The translations under genes were made by a program, and so were the position numbers. The notes beneath the pieces are model-generated. The model was not told the origin of the DNA, did not search any database, and saw only the letters and a program-made list of their open reading frames with translations. 7,992 bases of DNA, taken from NCBI GenBank assembly GCA_016200125.1, contig JACQFK010000352.1, forward strand, positions 1 to 7,992. Reading direction: 5' to 3'. Numbering within the stretch: position 1 is the first letter of the stretch; every line of letters begins with the position of its first letter. Positions 5,718 to 7,992 of this stretch are shown in pieces. The stretch comes from Planctomycetota bacterium. GTDB taxonomy: Bacteria > Planctomycetota > MHYJ01 > JACPRB01.

Positions 5718-7022
5718 TTGATGCTGCTGCTATGGGCGCTCGTCCTGCTGCCCGTCCAGGACCTCGACGCGCAGGCTCAGTCCGTCGCCGATCGCGCGGG
5801 CGACCTGGATCCCGCCGTCCGCGCCGAAGCCGCGACGGAGGCCGCGCGGCTGGCGGACAAGTTGGACCCGACCCCCTCGAAGCGCGCCTCCCCCCTGATC
5901 GTGAGGGTGCTCGCGTGGAAGGGCGACGGGGCGGCGCTGTTCCGGCTCGCCGACCGGAACTTGCGGGGGGTCGGCTGCGACTTCATCGTTCCGGCGAAGG
6001 ATAACGTCCAGGACCTGCTCCGGCTGCTCGACGGCAAGGACATCGCGCTCCGGATCGCCGCCTGCCGCGCGCTGGGCCGGCTCGAGGATCCCGAACTCCG
6101 GAAGAGCGTCTCCTCCGCGATGGGCCACGGGATGCGGCGGACAAACTCGCTCGACCAGCTCTTCGCCCTCGTGTCCGGCCTCTGGGGCGGCCCCGGCAAC
6201 CCCGCCCACTTCGCGATCGGCGACGGCGACCCCGAGCGGGCCGCCCTCGCGATCGCCGCGATGGTCAATTTCCCGGGCCTCAACGTCCCGGAAGCCTTCG
6301 CGCCGGCGCTCCTCCGCTCGCTCGAGCAGGAGAAGACCGACCGGACCTTCCGCTCGCTCCTGATCCGCGGCGTCGGCCGGCGCTCCCCCTGGGTGCTGCT
6401 GCCGCTCCTGCCGATCCGCGACCGGAAGTTCAGATCGGAAATCGTCGGCGTGCTGGACCTCTCGCTCCGCGACCCGCTGGTCGCGCCCGCCGTCGCCGCC
6501 GCCTGGCGCGGGGCGAAGAAGCTCGACGACGGGAGGAACCCGCCGCAGCCGATGACGGCCTGGATCGAAGCCTGGATCGAGCGTCTCTGCGGCGAGGGCG
6601 TGACCCCTGAGAACGTCCCGGCCTGGATGCAGGCGAGCTTCCGTCCGCTGCTCGACAAGCAGGCCGACGCCGCGATCCGCCGGGGCGCCGCGGCGCTGGG
6701 GAAGAAGACCTTCGTCAAGCTCAGCCCCGGCGTCCATGCCCTGACCGCCTACGCGCTACTGAAGTGCGACGAACCGGCGGCCGCGCGCTTCCTCGACGCG
6801 CTCCTCGAGCGCGATCCGGACAACGTCTACGCGGCGTCGCTGGCCGCGATGGCCTTCGCGACCGCGCTGGAGAAGGGCGTCGACAAGCCCGAGCGGGTCG
6901 CGCGGCGGGCGAGGCGCATGGCCGAAGTCCTCGCGGACTCCCAGCTCAGGAGCGGCGGCTGGTCCTATGTCGCGCGGGTCTATCCCGACCAGACCCTGGG
7001 CGGCTGGGGCTACGACCTGTAG
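5718..7022 (+). CDS. Exported HEAT-like / squalene-cyclase-like toroid protein, N-terminal part ending at an in-frame amber codon
   Basis: The frame opens at TTG 5718 or, more likely, ATG 5721, and reaches TAG at 7020-7022 after 434 residues (433 from the ATG). A short hydrophobic N-terminus (MLLLWALVLLPVQ, then LDAQAQ) looks like a signal peptide. Residues about 25-300 are alanine- and leucine-rich helical pairs resembling HEAT repeats (for example VRAEAATEAARLADKL and ALRIAACRALGRLEDPELRK). From about residue 335 the sequence changes to the alpha-alpha toroid type of terpenoid cyclases (SPGVHALTAYALLK, YAASLAAMAFATALEK, then GGWSYV near 416-421 and GGWGYD just before the stop). Such proteins are frequent in Planctomycetota; the catalytic DxDD motif of squalene-hopene cyclase is not seen, so a cyclase reaction is not implied. 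The frame continues without loss of homology beyond the TAG, so this is the first 71% of one gene. A truncated product would lack the rest of the toroid. Confidence 0.8.
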   Translation: MMLLLWALVLLPVQDLDAQAQSVADRAGDLDPAVRAEAATEAARLADKLDPTPSKRASPLIVRVLAWKGDGAALFRLADRNLRGVGCDFIVPAKDNVQDLLRLLDGKDIALRIAACRALGRLEDPELRKSVSSAMGHGMRRTNSLDQLFALVSGLWGGPGNPAHFAIGDGDPERAALAIAAMVNFPGLNVPEAFAPALLRSLEQEKTDRTFRSLLIRGVGRRSPWVLLPLLPIRDRKFRSEIVGVLDLSLRDPLVAPAVAAAWRGAKKLDDGRNPPQPMTAWIEAWIERLCGEGVTPENVPAWMQASFRPLLDKQADAAIRRGAAALGKKTFVKLSPGVHALTAYALLKCDEPAAARFLDALLERDPDNVYAASLAAMAFATALEKGVDKPERVARRARRMAEVLADSQLRSGGWSYVARVYPDQTLGGWGYDL

Positions 7023-7553
7023 AACACGCAGTTCGCGATCCTGGGGCTCCGGGCCGCCGCCAACGCGGGGGCGAAGATCCCGCGCGCAACCTGGGAGCGG
7101 GCGCTGGCGCTGCTCGAGAAGACCCAGCTTCCCGACGGCGGCTGGACCTACCAGGGGACCGAGGCGCCCTCCTACCCGCGCATGACCGCGGCCGGCGCCT
7201 GCTCCTGGCTTCTCTGCAAACTCTCGCTGGACGAAACGCTCGCCCCGGCGGCCGCCGCCGACGCAACCCCTGTTCGGACTGCGATGAGCGGTCTCGGGGC
7301 CGCGCTGGACTCTCCCGACGGATATCTGCTCTGGAGCCTCGAGCGGCTCTGCATGATCGCGGGCGTCGAGAAGCTCGGCCTTCACGACTGGTACGCCGAG
7401 GGGGCGACGATCCTGCTCCGCTCGCAGGGGCCCGACGGCGCCTGGAGCGGGCCCTACGGCGGCGCGGCCGACAGCTGCCTCGCGCTGCTGTTTCTGAGGA
7501 AGGCCTATGTCGCGCGGCCCGACGTCCCGACCGGATCGAGGAAGCGGGACTGA
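7023..7553 (+). pseudogene. C-terminal toroid part of the same gene, downstream of the amber codon
   Basis: Directly after TAG the same frame reads NTQFAILGLRAA and goes on for 176 residues to TGA at 7551-7553. It holds typical squalene-cyclase-like repeats: TQLPDGGWTYQ, SYPRMTAAGACSWLL, YLLWSLERLCMIAGVEKLGLHDWY and SQGPDGAWSGPYGG-ADSCLALLFLRKA. In related planctomycete proteins the junction usually reads D-x-S-N-T-Q (from memory), so TAG most simply replaces a serine TCG by one base change. With the stop read through, the protein would be 610 residues. There is no frameshift, codon use stays GC-rich in third positions, and no decay is seen. This means a very recent nonsense mutation, a sequencing or assembly error, or suppression. 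An internal ATG at 7182 could start a 123-residue fragment, but no ribosome-binding site supports it. Confidence 0.75.
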
Positions 7554-7557
7554 TCGC

Positions 7558-7992
7558 TCAGGGGCCGGTCGTGAAACTTCCGTACAGCGGCGTCGAGACC
7601 GTCTGCCCCCAGCTGTTCTGCGCCGTCACCCGCCAGTAGAAGGTCGTGCTGGCGGCGAGGGTGACGGGGGAGGTCGCCTGGTTCAAATGCAGGTTCTGCA
7701 GATCCACCACGGGGGCCGGGAAGCTGCTGGACGTGTCGATCTGGAGCCGGTACGCGACGGCACCCGTGGAATAGGTCCAGAGGAAGGTCGGGCCCGGGAT
7801 CCGGTTCACGGTGACTCCCAGGGGCGCCTGGAGGAAGAACTGGGCCGGGGTTCCGAAGACGGGGCTGATGGTAGTGAACTGGAAGGGCGATCCGCCGGCG
7901 AGCCAGATCGCGCCGCTCCCGTTGCTGCCGTAGACCCGCCAGTAGTAGGTCGTGGAGTGCGTGAGGTCCGGCTGGATGAAGACGGAGGGAAC
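7558..7992 (-). CDS. Fibronectin type III-like repeat surface protein, partial (C-terminal 144 aa)
   Basis: The frame is open from the right edge to TGA at 7558-7560; the N-terminal part lies outside the window. Two related segments are visible, with STTYYWRV ending near residue 20 and STTFYWRV ending near residue 122, about 102 residues apart, one FN3 domain length. Each is followed by a segment such as Q-N-S-W-G-Q and a closing strand ending in FTT (SPFQFTT, YGSFTT). The spacing, the Y-Y-W-R-V strand and the AYRLQIDTSSSFP segment fit FN3/Ig-like beta-sandwich repeats of secreted or cell-surface proteins that often precede export or adhesion modules. The protein stops right after the last repeat, with no membrane anchor or sorting motif. 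It converges on the toroid gene with 4 bp between the two stop codons. Confidence 0.85.
   Translation of the reverse strand, partial: VPSVFIQPDLTHSTTYYWRVYGSNGSGAIWLAGGSPFQFTTISPVFGTPAQFFLQAPLGVTVNRIPGPTFLWTYSTGAVAYRLQIDTSSSFPAPVVDLQNLHLNQATSPVTLAASTTFYWRVTAQNSWGQTVSTPLYGSFTTGP

Noticed and set aside
3400..5800. Frequent GATCGCG-type strings that look like a dispersed repeat
   Set aside because: They fall in frame as common Ile-Ala, Ala-Ile or Asp-Arg codon pairs in GC-rich genes, with no fixed flanks or spacing.
7020..7022. Pyrrolysine or reassigned UAG codon
   Set aside because: TAG terminates the aminotransferase in this window, the position fits a serine in relatives, and no pyl genes or special downstream structure are visible; mutation or error is simpler.
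7550..7561. CTGA-TCGC-TCAG inverted repeat between the convergent stop codons as a bidirectional terminator
   Set aside because: It is only a 4-bp stem made largely of the two stop codons, with no T-run on either side.

Overview
The window is GC-rich bacterial chromosome with dense genes and GC-rich third codon positions. It looks like an uncultured high-GC member of the Planctomycetota or a close relative. This inference rests on a Planctomycete-type cytochrome c (PSCyt1)/DUF1549 protein, a secreted HEAT-like plus squalene-cyclase-like (alpha-alpha toroid) protein of a kind common in that phylum, and several exported orphan proteins. No CRISPR array, transposase, rRNA gene or phage module is visible.

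Layout. Positions 1-1517 (minus strand) hold an IclR-family regulator followed by a PSCyt1/DUF1549 protein that runs off the left edge; stop and start overlap as ATGA, so this is an operon. Two 14-bp imperfect palindromes, 18 bp apart, abut the regulator's start and look like an autoregulatory operator. A tRNA-Leu(GAG) lies at 1639-1723 (minus), and a membrane-anchored or exported 504-residue protein of unknown function at 1781-3295 (minus). Divergent from it, on the plus strand, are a subgroup Ib (I-gamma) aspartate aminotransferase (3361-4572), recO (4576-5322) and a small thioredoxin-like protein without catalytic cysteines (5331-5699). Next comes a large exported repeat/toroid gene (5718-7553) broken by one in-frame amber codon at 7020-7022. 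The 3' end of a fibronectin-III-like surface protein gene (7558-7992, minus) converges on it with only 4 bp between.

Regulation. The most coherent unexplained signal is at the gene starts. Four genes have a -10-like TANNNT hexamer 6-9 nt before the start codon and no convincing Shine-Dalgarno sequence, the arrangement expected for leaderless mRNAs. In the 65-bp divergent spacer (3296-3360) both such promoters appear to share one self-complementary -35 hexamer, TTGCAA. The -10 before the thioredoxin-like gene is a perfect TATAAT embedded in the recO stop codon.

How the genes work together: the aminotransferase and recO are 3 bp apart and probably co-transcribed, but are functionally unrelated housekeeping genes. 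The IclR regulator and the cytochrome/DUF1549 protein form a plausible regulated catabolic unit, whose remaining genes would lie left of the window.
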